The notes: generated by a model not told the origin, from the letters alone. Shown: positions 1 to 12,455, numbered from the stretch's first letter. The stretch is 64,000 nt of DNA from Hydractinia symbiolongicarpus (GCF_029227915.1 NC_079876.1:2668001-2732000), one strand, 5' to 3'. Made by a program: numbers and translations.

Positions 1-3000
1 TTTAAAAAATCGTTCGGGAAATGAGTTTACATCCCGGGTACTTTCATTACTATACGGGCCGAGTCCGGGATTTACAGGAAATCGCAGGTTTTCGTTTGCC
101 GGCGATTAAACTTCTTTTATTCAGCGTCTCATCAAAAATGAAAACATTTTTAAAAACTACAAGTGTCATGCGTTTTAGTGGTGAAAAAATATTTTAAAAA
201 ATCGTTCGGGAAATGAGTTTACTCCCTGGGTACTTTCTTTGTATACTTTTGACTATACGGGCCGAGTCCGGGATTTACGGGAAGTCGCGGGTGTTCTTTT
301 GCCAGAGTTTAAACTTCTTTTATTCAGCGTCTCATCAGAAATGAAAACATTTTTAAAAACTACAAGTCTCATGGGCTTAAGTGGTGAAATAATAATTTAA
401 AAAATCGTTCGGGAATTGAGTTTACACCCTGGGTACTTTCTTTGTATACTTTTGACTATACGGGCTGAGTCCGGGATTTACGGGAAATCGCAGGTTTTCG
501 TTTGCCGGCTATTAAACTTCTTTTATTCAGCGTCTCATAAAAAATAAAAAAAATTTTAAAAACTACAAGTCTCATGGGTTTTAGTGGTGAAATAATAATT
601 TAAAAAATCGTTCGGGAAATGAGTTTACACCGTGGGTACTTTCTTTGTATACTTTTGACTATACGGGCCGAGTCCGGGATTTACGGGAAATCGCAGGTTT
701 TCGTTTGCCGGCGATTAAACTTCTTTTATTCAGCGTCTCATCAAAAATGAAAACATTTTTGAAAACTACAAGTCTCATGCGTTTTATTGGTGAAAAAATA
801 TTTTAAAAAATTGTTCGGGAAATGAATTTACTCCCTGGGTACTTTCTTTGTATACTTTTGACTATACGGGCCGAGTCCGGGATTTACGTGAAGTCGCGGG
901 TTTTCTTTTGCCGGCGTTTAAACTTCTTTTATTCAGCGTCTCATCAAAAATGAAAACATTTTTAAAAACTACAAGTCTCATGGGCTTTACTGGTGAAATA
1001 ATAATTTAAAAAATCGTTCGGGAAATGAGTTTACACCCTGGGTACTTTCTTTGTATACTTTTGACTATACGAGCCGAGTCTGGGATTTACGGGAAATCGC
1101 AGGTTTTCGTTCGCCGGCGATTAAACTTCTTTTATTCAGCGTCTCATCAAAAATGAAAACAATTTTGAAAACTACAAGTCTCATGCGTTTTAGTGGTGAA
1201 AAAATTATTTGAAAAATCGTTCGGGAAATGAGTTTACTCCCTGGGTACTTTCTTTGTATACTTTTGACTATGCGGGCCGAGTCCGGGGTTTACGGGAAAT
1301 GGCGGGTTTTCGTTTGCCGGCGATTAAACTTCTTTTATTCAGCGTCTCATTAAAAATGAAAACATTTTTAAAAACTACAAGTCTCATGTGTTTTAGTGGT
1401 GAAATAATAATTTAAAAAATCGTTCGGGATATGAGTTTACATCCCGGGTACTTTCATTACTATACGGGCCGTGTCCGGGATTTACTGGAAATCGCAGGTT
1501 TTCGCTTGACGGCGATTAAACTTCTTTTATTCAGCGTCTTATCAAAAATGAAAACATTTTTGAAAACTACAAGTCTCATGCGTTTTAGTGGTGAAAAAAT
1601 ATTTTAAAAAATCGTTCGGGAAATGAGTTTACTCCCTGGGTACTTTCTTTGTATACTTTTGACTATACGGGCCGAGTCCGGGATTTACGGGAAGTCGCGG
1701 GTTTTCTTTTGCCGGCGTTTAAACTTCTTTTATTCAGCGTCTCATCAAAAATGAAAACATTTTTAAAAAACAACAAGTCTCATGGGCTTTAGTGGTGAAA
1801 TAATAATTTAAAAAATCGTTCGGGAAATGAGTTTACTCCCTGGGTACTTTCTTTGTATACTTTTGACTATACGGGCCGAGTCCGGGATTTACGGGAAGTC
1901 GCGGGTTTTCGTTTGCCGGCGATTAAACTTCTTTTATTCAGCGTCTCATCAAAAATGAAAACAATTTTGAAAACTACAAGTCTCATGCGTTTTAGTAGTG
2001 AAAAAATAATTTAAAAAATCGTTCGGGAAATGAGTTTACTCCCTGGGTACTTTCTTTGTATACTTTTGACTATACGGGCCGAGTCCGGGATTTACGGGAA
2101 GTCGCGGGTTTTCGTTTGCCGGCGATTAAACTTCTTTTATTCAGCGTCTCATCAAAAATGAAAACAATTTTGAAAACTACAAGTCTCATGGGTTTTAGTG
2201 GTGAAATAATAATTTAAAAAATCGTTCGGGAAATGAGTTTACATCCCGGGTACTTTCATTACTATACGGGCCGAGTCCGGGATTTACAGGAAATCGCAGG
2301 TTTTCGTTTGCCGGCGATTAAACTTCTTTTATTCAGCGTCTCATCAAAAATGAAAACATTTTTAAAAACTACAAGTCTCATGCGTTTTAGTGGTGAAAAA
2401 ATATTTTAAAAAATCGTTCGGGAAATGAGTTTACTCCCTGGGTACTTTCTTTGTATACTTTTAACTATACGGGCCGAGTCCGGGATTTACGGGAAGGCGC
2501 GGGTTTTCTTTTGCCAGCGTTTAAACTTCTTTTATTCAGCGTCTCATCAGAAATGAAAACATTTTTAAAAACTATAAGTCTCATGGGTTTTAGTCGTGAA
2601 ATAATAATTTAAAAAATCGTTCGGGAAATGAGTTTACATCCCGGGTACTTTCATTACTATCCGGGCCGAGTCCGGGATTTACGGGAAATCGCAGATTTTC
2701 ATTTGCCGGCGATTAAACTTCTTTTATTCAGCGTCTCATCAAAAATGAAAACATTTTTGAAAACTACAAGTCTCATGCGTTTTAGTGGTGAAAAAATATT
2801 TTAAAAAATCATTCGGGAAATGAGTTTACTCCCTGGGTACTTTCTTTGTAGACTTTTAACTATACGGGCCGAGTCCGGGATTTACGGGAAGGCGCGGGTT
2901 TTCTTTTGCCGGCGTTTAAACTTCTTTTATTCAGCGTCTCATTAAAAATGAAAACAATTTTGAAAACTACAAGTCTCATGCGTTTTAGTGGTGAAAAAAT

Positions 3001-4412
3001 AATTTAAAAAATCGTTCGGGAAATGAGTTTACTCCCTAGGTACTTTCTTTGTATACATTCGACTATACGGGCCGAGTCCGGGATTTACGGGAAATCGCGG
3101 GATTTCGTTTGCCGGCGATTAAACCTCTTTCATTAAGCGTCTCATCAAAAATGAAAACATTTTTGAAAACTACAAGTCTCATGCGTTTTAGTGGTGAAAA
3201 AATAATTTAAAAAATCGTTCGGGAAATGAGTTTATTTCCTGGGTACTTTCTTTGTATACTTTGGACTATACGGGCCGAGTCCGGGATTTACGGGAAATCG
3301 CGGATTTTCGTTTGAGGGCGATTAAACTTCTTTTATTTAGCGTCTCATCAAAAATGAAAACAATTTTGAAAACTACAAGTCTCATGCGTTTTAGTAGTGA
3401 AAAAATAATTTAAAAAATCGTTCGGGAAATGAGTTTACTCCCTGGGTACTTTCTTTGTATACTTTTGACTATGCGGGCCGAGTCCGGGGTTTACGGGAAA
3501 TGGCGGGTTTTCGTTTGCCGGCGATTAAACTTCTTTTTTTCAGCGTCTCATCAAAAATGAAAACATTTTTAAAAACTACAAGTCTCATGGGTTTTAGTGG
3601 TGAAATAATAATTTAAAAAATCGTTCGGGAAATGAGTTTACATCCCGGGTACTTTCATTACTATACGGGCCGAGTCCGGGATTTACAGGAAATCGCAGGT
3701 TTTCGTTTGCCGGCGATTAAACTTCTTTTATTCAGCGTCTTATCAAAAATGAAAACATTTTTGAAAACTACAAGTCTCATGCGTTTTAGTTTTGAAAAAA
3801 TATTTTAAAAAATCGTTCGGGAAATGAGTTTACTCCCTGGGTACTTTCTTTGTATACTTTTGACTATACGGGCCGAGTCCGGGATTTACGGGAAATCGCA
3901 GGTTTTCGTTTGCCGGCGATTAAACTTCTTTTATTCAGCGTCTCATCAAAAATGAAAACAATTTTGAAAACTACAAGTCTCATGCGTTTTAGTAGTGAAA
4001 AAATAATTTAAAAAATCGTTCGGGAAATGAGTTTACTCCCTGGGTACTTTCTTTGTATACTTTTGACTATGCGGGCCGAGTCCGGGGTTTACGGGAAATG
4101 GCGGGTTTTCGTTTGCCGGCGTTTAAACTTCTTTTATTCAGCGTCTCATCAAAAATGAAAACATTTTTAAAAACTACAAGTCTCATGCGTTTTAGTGGTG
4201 AAAAAATAATTTAAAAAATCGTTCGGGAAATGAGTTTACTCCCTGGGTACTTTCTTTGTATACTTTTGACTATGCGGGCCGAGTCCGGGGTTTACGGGAA
4301 ATGGCGGGTTTTCGTTTGCCGGCGATTAAACTTCTTTTTTTCAGCGTCTCATCAAAAATGAAAACATTTTTAAAAACTACAAGTCTCATGGGTTTTAGTG
4401 GTGAAATAATAA
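1..4412 (+). repeat. Higher-order repeat A, copy 1 (4,412 bp, 22 monomers)
   Basis: The start of the window reappears at 4,413. Private variants recur at exactly 4,412 bp: CCCTAGG at 3034 and 7446, TTTTAACTAT at 2459 and 6871, and the monomer ORF at 1209 and 5621. The length fits 17 monomers of 203 bp, five of 192 bp, and 1 bp gained in the AAAAAACAACAAG variant near 1770. The window edge truncates the view, so the true HOR boundary is arbitrary in phase. Confidence 0.93.
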
Positions 4413-7400
4413 TTTAAAAAATCGTTCGGGAAATGAGTTTACATCCCGGGTACTTTCATTACTATACGGGCCGAGTCCGGGATTTACAGGAAATCGCAGG
4501 TTTTCGTTTGCCGGCGATTAAACTTCTTTTATTCAGCGTCTCATCAAAAATGAAAACATTTTTAAAAACTACAAGTGTCATGCGTTTTAGTGGTGAAAAA
4601 ATATTTTAAAAAATCGTTCGGGAAATGAGTTTACTCCCTGGGTACTTTCTTTGTATACTTTTGACTATACGGGCCGAGTCCGGGATTTACGGGAAGTCGC
4701 GGGTGTTCTTTTGCCAGAGTTTAAACTTCTTTTATTCAGCGTCTCATCAGAAATGAAAACATTTTTAAAAACTACAAGTCTCATGGGCTTAAGTGGTGAA
4801 ATAATAATTTAAAAAATCGTTCGGGAATTGAGTTTACACCCTGGGTACTTTCTTTGTATACTTTTGACTATACGGGTTGAGTCCGGGATTTACGGGAAAT
4901 CGCAGGTTTTCGTTTGCCGGCGATTAAACTTCTTTTATTCAGCGTCTCATCAAAAATAAAAAAAATTTTAAAAACTACAAGTCTCATGGGTTTTAGTGGT
5001 GAAATAATAATTTAAAAAATCGTTCGGGAAATGAGTTTACACCGTGGGTACTTTCTTTGTATACTTTTGACTATACGGGCCGAGTCCGGGATTTACGGGA
5101 AATCGCAGGTTTTCGTTTGCCGGCGATTAAACTTCTTTTATTCAGCGTCTCATCAAAAATGAAAACATTTTTGAAAACTACAAGTCTCATGCGTTTTATT
5201 GGTGAAAAAATATTTTAAAAAATTGTTCGGGAAATGAATTTACTCCCTGGGTACTTTCTTTGTATACTTTTGACTATACGGGCCGAGTCCGGGATTTACG
5301 TGAAGTCGCGGGTTTTCTTTTGCCGGCGTTTAAACTTCTTTTATTCAGCGTCTCATCAAAAATGAAAACATTTTTAAAAACTACAAGTCTCATGGGCTTT
5401 ACTGGTGAAATAATAATTTAAAAAATCGTTCGGGAAATGAGTTTACACCCTGGGTACTTTCTTTGTATACTTTTGACTATACGGGCCGAGTCTGGGATTT
5501 ACGGGAAATCGCAGGTTTTCGTTCGCCGGCGATTAAACTTCTTTTATTCAGCGTCTCATCAAAAATGAAAACAATTTTGAAAACTACAAGTCTCATGCGT
5601 TTTAGTGGTGAAAAAATTATTTGAAAAATCGTTCGGGAAATGAGTTTACTCCCTGGGTACTTTCTTTGTATACTTTTGACTATGCGGGCCGAGTCCGGGG
5701 TTTACGGGAAATGGCGGGTTTTCGTTTGCCGGCGATTAAACTTCTTTTATTCAGCGTCTCATTAAAAATGAAAACATTTTTAAAAACTACAAGTCTCATG
5801 TGTTTTAGTGGTGAAATAATAATTTAAAAAATCGTTCGGGATATGAGTTTACATCCCGGGTACTTTCATTACTATACGGGCCGTGTCCGGGATTTACTGG
5901 AAATCGCAGGTTTTCGCTTGACGGCGATTAAACTTCTTTTATTCAGCGTCTTATCAAAAATGAAAACATTTTTGAAAACTACAAGTCTCATGCGTTTTAG
6001 TGGTGAAAAAATATTTTAAAAAATCGTTCGGGAAATGAGTTTACTCCCTGGGTACTTTCTTTGTATACTTTTGACTATACGGGCCGAGTCCGGGATTTAC
6101 GGGAAGTCGCGGGTTTTCTTTTGCCGGCGTTTAAACTTCTTTTATTCAGCGTCTCATCAAAAATGAAAACATTTTTAAAAAACAACAAGTCTCATGGGCT
6201 TTAGTGGTGAAATAATAATTTAAAAAATCGTTCGGGAAATGAGTTTACTCCCTGGGTACTTTCTTTGTATACTTTTGACTATACGGGCCGAGTCCGGGAT
6301 TTACGGGAAGTCGCGGGTTTTCGTTTGCCGGCGATTAAACTTCTTTTATTCAGCGTCTCATCAAAAATGAAAACAATTTTGAAAACTACAAGTCTCATGC
6401 GTTTTAGTAGTGAAAAAATAATTTAAAAAATCGTTCGGGAAATGAGTTTACTCCCTGGGTACTTTCTTTGTATACTTTTGACTATGCGGGCCGAGTCCGG
6501 GGTTTACGGGAAATGGCGGGTTTTCGTTTGCCGGCGATTAAACTTCTTTTTTTCAGCGTCTCATCAAAAATGAAAACATTTTTAAAAACTACAAGTCTCA
6601 TGGGTTTTAGTGGTGAAATAATAATTTAAAAAATCGTTCGGGAAATGAGTTTACATCCCGGGTACTTTCATTACTATACGGGCCGAGTCCGGGATTTACA
6701 GGAAATCGCAGGTTTTCGTTTGCCGGCGATTAAACTTCTTTTATTCAGCGTCTCATCAAAAATGAAAACATTTTTAAAAACTACAAGTCTCATGCGTTTT
6801 AGTGGTGAAAAAATATTTTAAAAAATCGTTCGGGAAATGAGTTTACTCCCTGGGTACTTTCTTTGTATACTTTTAACTATACGGGCCGAGTCCGGGATTT
6901 ACGGGAAGGCGCGGGTTTTCTTTTGCCAGCGTTTAAACTTCTTTTATTCAGCGTCTCATCAGAAATGAAAACATTTTTAAAAACTATAAGTCTCATGGGT
7001 TTTAGTCGTGAAATAATAATTTAAAAAATCGTTCGGGAAATGAGTTTACATCCCGGGTACTTTCATTACTATCCGGGCCGAGTCCGGGATTTACGGGAAA
7101 TCGCAGATTTTCATTTGCCGGCGATTAAACTTCTTTTATTCAGCGTCTCATCAAAAATGAAAACATTTTTGAAAACTACAAGTCTCATGCGTTTTAGTGG
7201 TGAAAAAATATTTTAAAAAATCATTCGGGAAATGAGTTTACTCCCTGGGTACTTTCTTTGTAGACTTTTAACTATACGGGCCGAGTCCGGGATTTACGGG
7301 AAGGCGCGGGTTTTCTTTTGCCGGCGTTTAAACTTCTTTTATTCAGCGTCTCATTAAAAATGAAAACAATTTTGAAAACTACAAGTCTCATGCGTTTTAG

Positions 7401-8140
7401 TGGTGAAAAAATAATTTAAAAAATCGTTCGGGAAATGAGTTTACTCCCTAGGTACTTTCTTTGTATACATTCGACTATACGGGCCGAGTCCGGGATTTAC
7501 GGGAAATCGCGGGATTTCGTTTGCCGGCGATTAAACCTCTTTCATTAAGCGTCTCATCAAAAATGAAAACATTTTTGAAAACTACAAGTCTCATGCGTTT
7601 TAGTGGTGAAAAAATAATTTAAAAAATCGTTCGGGAAATGAGTTTATTTCCTGGGTACTTTCTTTGTATACTTTGGACTATACGGGCCGAGTCCGGGATT
7701 TACGGGAAATCGCGGATTTTCGTTTGAGGGCGATTAAACTTCTTTTATTTAGCGTCTCATCAAAAATGAAAACAATTTTGAAAACTACAAGTCTCATGCG
7801 TTTTAGTAGTGAAAAAATAATTTAAAAAATCGTTCGGGAAATGAGTTTACTCCCTGGGTACTTTCTTTGTATACTTTTGACTATGCGGGCCGAGTCCGGG
7901 GTTTACGGGAAATGGCGGGTTTTCGTTTGCCGGCGATTAAACTTCTTTTTTTCAGCGTCTCATCAAAAATGAAAACATTTTTAAAAACTACAAGTCTCAT
8001 GGGTTTTAGTGGTGAAATAATAATTTAAAAAATCGTTCGGGAAATGAGTTTACATCCCGGGTACTTTCATTACTATACGGGCCGAGTCCGGGATTTACAG
8101 GAAATCGCAGGTTTTCGTTTGCCGGCGATTAAACTTCTTT
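4413..8140 (+). repeat. Higher-order repeat A, copy 2 (diverges at about 8,140)
   Basis: It follows copy 1 monomer by monomer at an offset of 4,412 bp with very few substitutions. One monomer near 6,427-6,628 is a different subtype (ATGCGGG, GGGGTTTACGGG, TTTTTTTCAGCG) from its counterpart near 2,013-2,215, which looks like a local replacement. From about 8,140 the order no longer matches copy 1: CTCATC with TTTTTAAAAAC replaces CTTATC with TTTTTGAAAAC. The array then enters the 1,004-bp duplication. Confidence 0.9.
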
Positions 8141-9719
8141 TATTCAGCGTCTCATCAAAAATGAAAACATTTTTAAAAACTACAAGTCTCATGCGTTTTA
8201 GTGGTGAAAAAATATTTTAAAAAATCGTTCGGAAAATGAGTTTACTCCCTGGGTACTTTCTTTGTATACTTTTGACTATACGGGCCGAGTCCGGGATTTA
8301 CGGGAAGTCGCGGGTTTTCTTTTGCCAGCGTTTAAACTTCTTTTATTCAGCGTCTCATCAGAAATGAAAACATTTTTAAAAACTACAAGTCTCATGTGCT
8401 TAAGTGGTGAAATAATAATTTAAAAAATCGTTCGGGAATTGAGTTTACACCCTGGGTACTTTCTTTGTATACTTTTGACTATACGGGCCGAGTCCGGGAT
8501 TTACGGGAAATCGCAGGTTTTCGTTTGCCGGCGATTAAACTTCTTTTATTCAGCGTCTCATCAAAAATAAAAAAATTTTTAAAAACTACAAGTGTCATGG
8601 GTTTTAGTGGTGAAATAATAATTTAAAAAATCGTTCGGGAAATGAGTTTACACCGTGGGTACTTTCTTTGTATACTTTTGACTATACGGGCCGAGTCCGG
8701 GATTTACGGGAAATCGCGGATTTTCGTTTGAGGGCGATTAAACTTCTTTTATTTAGCGTCTCATCAAAAATGAAAACAATTTTGAAAACTACAAGTCTCA
8801 TGCGTTTTAGTAGTGAAAAAATAATTTAAAAAATCGTTCGGGAAATGAGTTTACTCCCTGGGTACTTTCTTTGTATACTTTTGACTATGCGGGCCGAGTC
8901 CGGGGTTTACGGGAAATGGCGGGTTTTCGTTTGCCGGCGATTAAACTTCTTTTTTTCAGCGTCTCATCAAAAATGAAAACATTTTTAAAAACTACAAGTC
9001 TCATGGGTTTTAGTGGTGAAATAATAATTTAAAAAATCGTTCGGGAAATGAGTTTACATCCCGGGTACTTTCATTACTATACGGGCCGAGTCCGGGATTT
9101 ACAGGAAATCGCAGGTTTTCGTTTGCCGGCGATTAAACTTCTTTTATTCAGCGTCTCATCAAAAATGAAAACATTTTTAAAAACTACAAGTCTCATGCGT
9201 TTTAGTGGTGAAAAAATATTTTAAAAAATCGTTCGGAAAATGAGTTTACTCCCTGGGTACTTTCTTTGTATACTTTTGACTAAACGGGCCGAGTCCGGGA
9301 TTTACGGGAAGTCGCGGGTTTTCTTTTGCCAGCGTTTAAACTTCTTTTATTCAGCGTCTCATCAGAAATGAAAACATTTTTAAAAACTACAAGTCTCATG
9401 GGCTTAAGTGGTGAAATAATAATTTAAAAAATCGTTCGGGAATTGAGTTTACACCCTGGGTACTTTCTTTGTATACTTTTGACTATACGGGCCGAGTCCG
9501 GGATTTACGGGAAATCGCAGGTTTTCGTTTGCCGGCGATTAAACTTCTTTTATTCAGCGTCTCATCAAAAATAAAAAAATTTTTAAAAACTACAAGTGTC
9601 ATGGGTTTTAGTGGTGAAATAATAATTTAAAAAATCGTTCGGGAAATGAGTTTACACCGTGGGTACTTTCTTTGTATACTTTTGACTATACGGGCCGAGT
9701 CCGGGATTTACGGGAAATC
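7712..9719 (+). repeat. 1,004-bp (five-monomer) tandem duplication
   Basis: Two consecutive 1,004-bp units, about 7,712-8,715 and 8,716-9,719. The marker ATCGTTCGGAAAATG lies at 8224 and 9228. The length equals four 203-bp monomers plus one 192-bp monomer. The junction monomer starting near 8,628 is a hybrid. Its first half is the CACCGTGGG subtype and its second half is the CGCGGATTTTCGTTTGAGGG subtype, seen whole near 7,624 and 3,220. The breakpoint therefore lies inside a monomer. The exact base is ambiguous because flanking sequence is shared. Confidence 0.85.
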
Positions 9720-10390
9720 GCAGGTTTTCGTTTGCCGGTGATTAAACTTCTTTTATTCAGCGTCTCATCAAAAATGAAAACATTTTTGAAAACTACAAGT
9801 CTCATGCGTTTTATTGGTGAAAAAATATTTTAAAAAATTGTTCGGGAAATGAATTTACTCCCTGGGTACTTTCTTTGTATACTTTTGACTATACGGGCCG
9901 AGTCCGGGATTTACGGGAAGTCGCGGGTTTTCTTTTGCCGGCGTTTAAACTTCTTTTAATTAGCGTCTCATCAAAAATGAAAACATTTTTAAAAACTACA
10001 AGTCTCATGGGCTTTACTGGTGAAATAATAATTTAAAAAATCGTTCGGGAAATGAGTTTACACCCTGGGTACTTTCTTTGTATACTTTTGACTATACGGG
10101 CCGAGTCTGGGATTTACGGGAAATCGCAGGTTTTCGTTTGCCGGCGATTAAACTTCTTTTATTCAGCGTCTCATCAAAAATGAAAACAATTTTGAAAACT
10201 ACAAGTCTCATGCGTTTTAGTGGTGAAAAAATTATTTGAAAAATCGTTCGGGAAATGAGTTTACTCCCTGGGTACTTTCTTTGTATACTTTTGACTATGC
10301 GGGCCGAGTCCGGGGTTTACGGGAAATGGCGGGTTTTCGTTTGCCGGCGATTAAACTTCTTTTATTCAGCGTCTCATTAAAAATGAAAAC
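9028..10390 (+). repeat. Higher-order repeat A, partial copy 3
   Basis: It matches copy 2 at an offset of 4,615 bp (4,412 + 203): the marker ORF at 5621 returns at 10,236 and ATCGTTCGG at 4613 returns at 9228. At about 10,390 the copy jumps. A monomer beginning like the one at 5621 ends with the AAAAAACAACAAG tail that belongs about two monomers further on, so about two monomers were lost by an exchange inside a monomer. Confidence 0.85.
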
Positions 10391-11288
10391 ATTTTTAAAA
10401 AACAACAAGTCTCATGGGCTTTAGTGGTGAAATAATAATTTAAAAAATCGTTCGGGAAATGAGTTTACTCCCTGGGTACTTTCTTTGTATACTTTTGACT
10501 ATACGGGCCGAGTCCGGGATTTACGGGAAGTCGCGGGTTTTCGTTTGCCGGCGATTAAACTTCTTTTATTCAGCGTCTCATCAAAAATGAAAACAATTTT
10601 GAAAACTACAAGTCTCATGCGTTTTAGTAGTGAAAAAATAATTTAAAAAATCGTTCGGGAAATGAGTTTACTCCCTGGGTACTTTCTTTGTATACTTTTG
10701 ACTATGCGGGCCGAGTCCGGGGTTTACGGGAAATGGCGGGTTTTCGTTTGCCGGCGTTTAAACTTCATTTATTCAGCGTCTCATCAAAAATGAAAACATT
10801 TTTAAAAACTACAAGTCTCATGGGTTTTAGTGGTGAAATAATAATTTAAAAAATCGTTCGGGAAATGAGTTTACTCCCTGGGTACTTTCTTTGTATACTT
10901 TTGACTATGCGGGCCGAGTCCGGGGTTTACGGGAAATGGCGGGTTTTCGTTTGCCGGCAATTAAACTTCTTTTATTCAGCGTCTCATCAAAAATAAAAAC
11001 ATTTTTAAAAACTACAAGTCTCATGGGTTTTAGTGGTGAAATAATAATTTAAAAAATCGTTCGGGAAATGAGTTTACACCGTGGGTACTTTCTTTGTATA
11101 CTTTTGACTATACGGGCCGAGTCCGGGATTTACGGGAAGTCGCGGGTTTTCTTTTGCCGGCGTTTAAATTTCTTTTATTCAGCGTCTCATCAAAAATGAA
11201 AACATTTTTAAAAAACAACAAGTCTCATGGGCTTTAGTGGTGAAATAATAATTTAAAAAATCGTTCGGGAATTGAGTTTACACCCTGG

Positions 11289-11292
11289 GTAC
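11289..11292. repeat. Target-site duplication of the transposon, left copy (GTAC)
   Basis: An uninterrupted monomer reads CTGGGTACTTTCTTTG. Here GTAC is followed by the element, and GTAC recurs at its other end before TTTCTTTG. Because GTAC is its own reverse complement, a 2-bp TA duplication with longer inverted repeats (starting CTCGGG) fits equally well. Confidence 0.8.
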
Positions 11293-11316
11293 TCGGGCAA
11301 CTTACGGAACGTCTGG
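11293..11316 (+). repeat. Left terminal inverted repeat, 24 bp
   Basis: It starts TCGGGCAACTTACGGAACGT and ends CTGG. It is the exact reverse complement of 14,647-14,670. The two ends diverge after this point (GATTTGTT against AATTATTT). Confidence 0.93.
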
Positions 11317-11649
11317 GATTTGTTAAATTCATCGGCGCACTTTAAGGGTACTAGTCACAATAAGAGATGAATGTCCAATAGTTAACATGACTTTAGGGCT
11401 TCCTGAAAAAAGGTGTTTTAAATGTAAATTAAATATTATGACGTCACAGCCTCGATTTGAAGGTTTTTGAACAATCCTCTTTTTGCGAATATCTCGAAAA
11501 ATATAAATATGACAATCTTTGAACGGCTTTTTTACCGTTCGTAATCATTTTGTGGATGAATTACGTCAACAAAATATGTCGTAAGTCCTACGCTTATAGT
11601 GCAATCATGCTTTTCCGTCACTTTCACAAGAATATTTGTCAGAAATAGA
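11317..11649. other. Transposon 5' non-coding region
   Basis: This is unique sequence with no convincing open frame. It holds a full palindromic CRE-type site, TGACGTCA, at 11,439-11,446. It also holds a 6-bp stem with an 8-base loop (GAACGG ... CCGTTC) at 11,521-11,540. This is where a promoter for the element's gene would be expected, but no TATA or initiator motif stands out. Confidence 0.4.
11439..11446. promoter_or_regulatory. CRE-like palindrome TGACGTCA in the transposon
   Basis: A perfect 8-bp match to the cAMP-response-element palindrome bound by CREB/ATF bZIP factors, 147 bp from the left end. A second identical site lies at 13,991-13,998. An 8-mer can occur by chance, so function is only a suggestion. 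Confidence 0.25.
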
Positions 11650-12269
11650 ATGTGTCGGCAAAAATTCACGGTTTTGACATTATTGCCGTGCCTGCGTCGG
11701 AACTTTTCCGTGATGCTAGCAGATGTAAAACGCGCGGGAGAATTTTTAATAGAAATGGCGCATATTTAGCGGGAATTGGAGACAGAGAAATTTATTCCAT
11801 GGTTGCATGGCAAATTATTTTTAATGCGCCTTTATGCGAGGAGAGGTTTTACGTGAGATCCAGAGTGTAAGTTACCACCATGAAGGTGTCAGATACAATG
11901 CCTTCATTTCTATGTTCCCTTCTTGTGTAAACTTGAAGAAATCTCACTTTAACAGGAAGGCTAAAGAGCTTGTTTCCCTTGTTAGAAAAAGAAAATGCAT
12001 GGCAATATCAGGGTGAAGTACTTAAAGGACTATTCCAGAGATGTTTGGAACAAATTCAGCAACGTAGAAAAAAACACACACACAATCATAATTGTGAAGG
12101 ATGGTTCTTTTTTACTACTAGAGGGAAAAATACGTTTCCTACTGCAACTGGACGCGGAAATAAAAAATATAAAACATCAAAAAATGTTTTCTTGGACATA
12201 ACAAACACATTAGACAGTATTACAAATACAGCTATCAATACAAACACACCGTTAAATAACCAATTGTGA
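11650..12269 (+). pseudogene. Degenerate coding region of the transposon, unidentified
   Basis: Three short forward open frames overlap in different phases: 11,652-11,870 (GTG start only, preceded in frame by TAG), 11,834-12,016, and 11,970-12,269, with a further frame at 11,995-12,201. None is long enough to be a whole protein, and none matches a family I recognise. The first ends in a consensus-like splice donor, GTGTAAGTT, with GTAAGT at 11,867-11,872, so exon boundaries may explain some of the frame changes. The frame ending at 12,269 encodes repeated Asn-Thr(-Pro) motifs (TNTLDSITNTAINTNTPL). Past its TGA the same frame continues (NTPEAVNINTPLNTNKS), which suggests one nonsense mutation in an Asn/Thr-rich linker. 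The minus-strand frame 12,086-12,391 is a shadow of this low-complexity stretch. Confidence 0.4.
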
Positions 12270-12455
12270 CACACACCAATTGTGTGCAAGCAAAATACAC
12301 CAGAAGCAGTGAACATAAATACACCTTTAAATACAAACAAGTCAATAGATATAAAGACACCCATCAGGACAAAATTGGTGAGTGCTAACACCTAATAAAA
12401 TGAACACACCTAAGAATAAGAAAAAAACAGGAGACAGCTCTTTCACCAAAATGAC

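Larger units (their letters stand above)
1..11292 (+). repeat. Satellite array, block 1, 203-bp monomer, forward orientation
   Basis: About 56 head-to-tail monomers. ATCGTTCGGG recurs at 9, 201 and 404, giving spacings of 192 and 203 bp. The consensus begins TTTAAAAAATCGTTCGGG. It runs through a GTAC site and a GTATAC palindrome, a GC-rich core (GGGCCGAGTCCGGG, ACGGGAAATCGC, TTGCCGGCG) and an A/T-rich half (CATCAAAAATGAAAACA), and ends CTCATGNG, TTTTAGTGGTGAAA. Eleven monomers here are the 192-bp type, marked by CATCCCGGG and loss of 11 bp around GTATAC. Short open frames of about 60-70 codons (for example 1209-1415, 5621-5827, 10236-10424) come from the monomer itself: they recur at HOR spacing and are broken in most copies. 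I see no gene, RNA gene or other insertion in this stretch. The last monomer is cut by the transposon at 11,292. Confidence 0.97.

Noticed and set aside
11302-11327. Satellite derived from the transposon end (shared GTCTGGGATTT with the monomer near 1,078)
   Set aside because: Only 11 bases match and the flanking sequence does not align, so a chance match is more likely.
12086-12391. A 101-codon minus-strand frame in the transposon rich in hydrophobic residues, possibly a membrane protein
   Set aside because: It is the complement of the low-complexity ACAAACACA / Asn-Thr repeat stretch, and its hydrophobic Phe/Val content follows from that composition.
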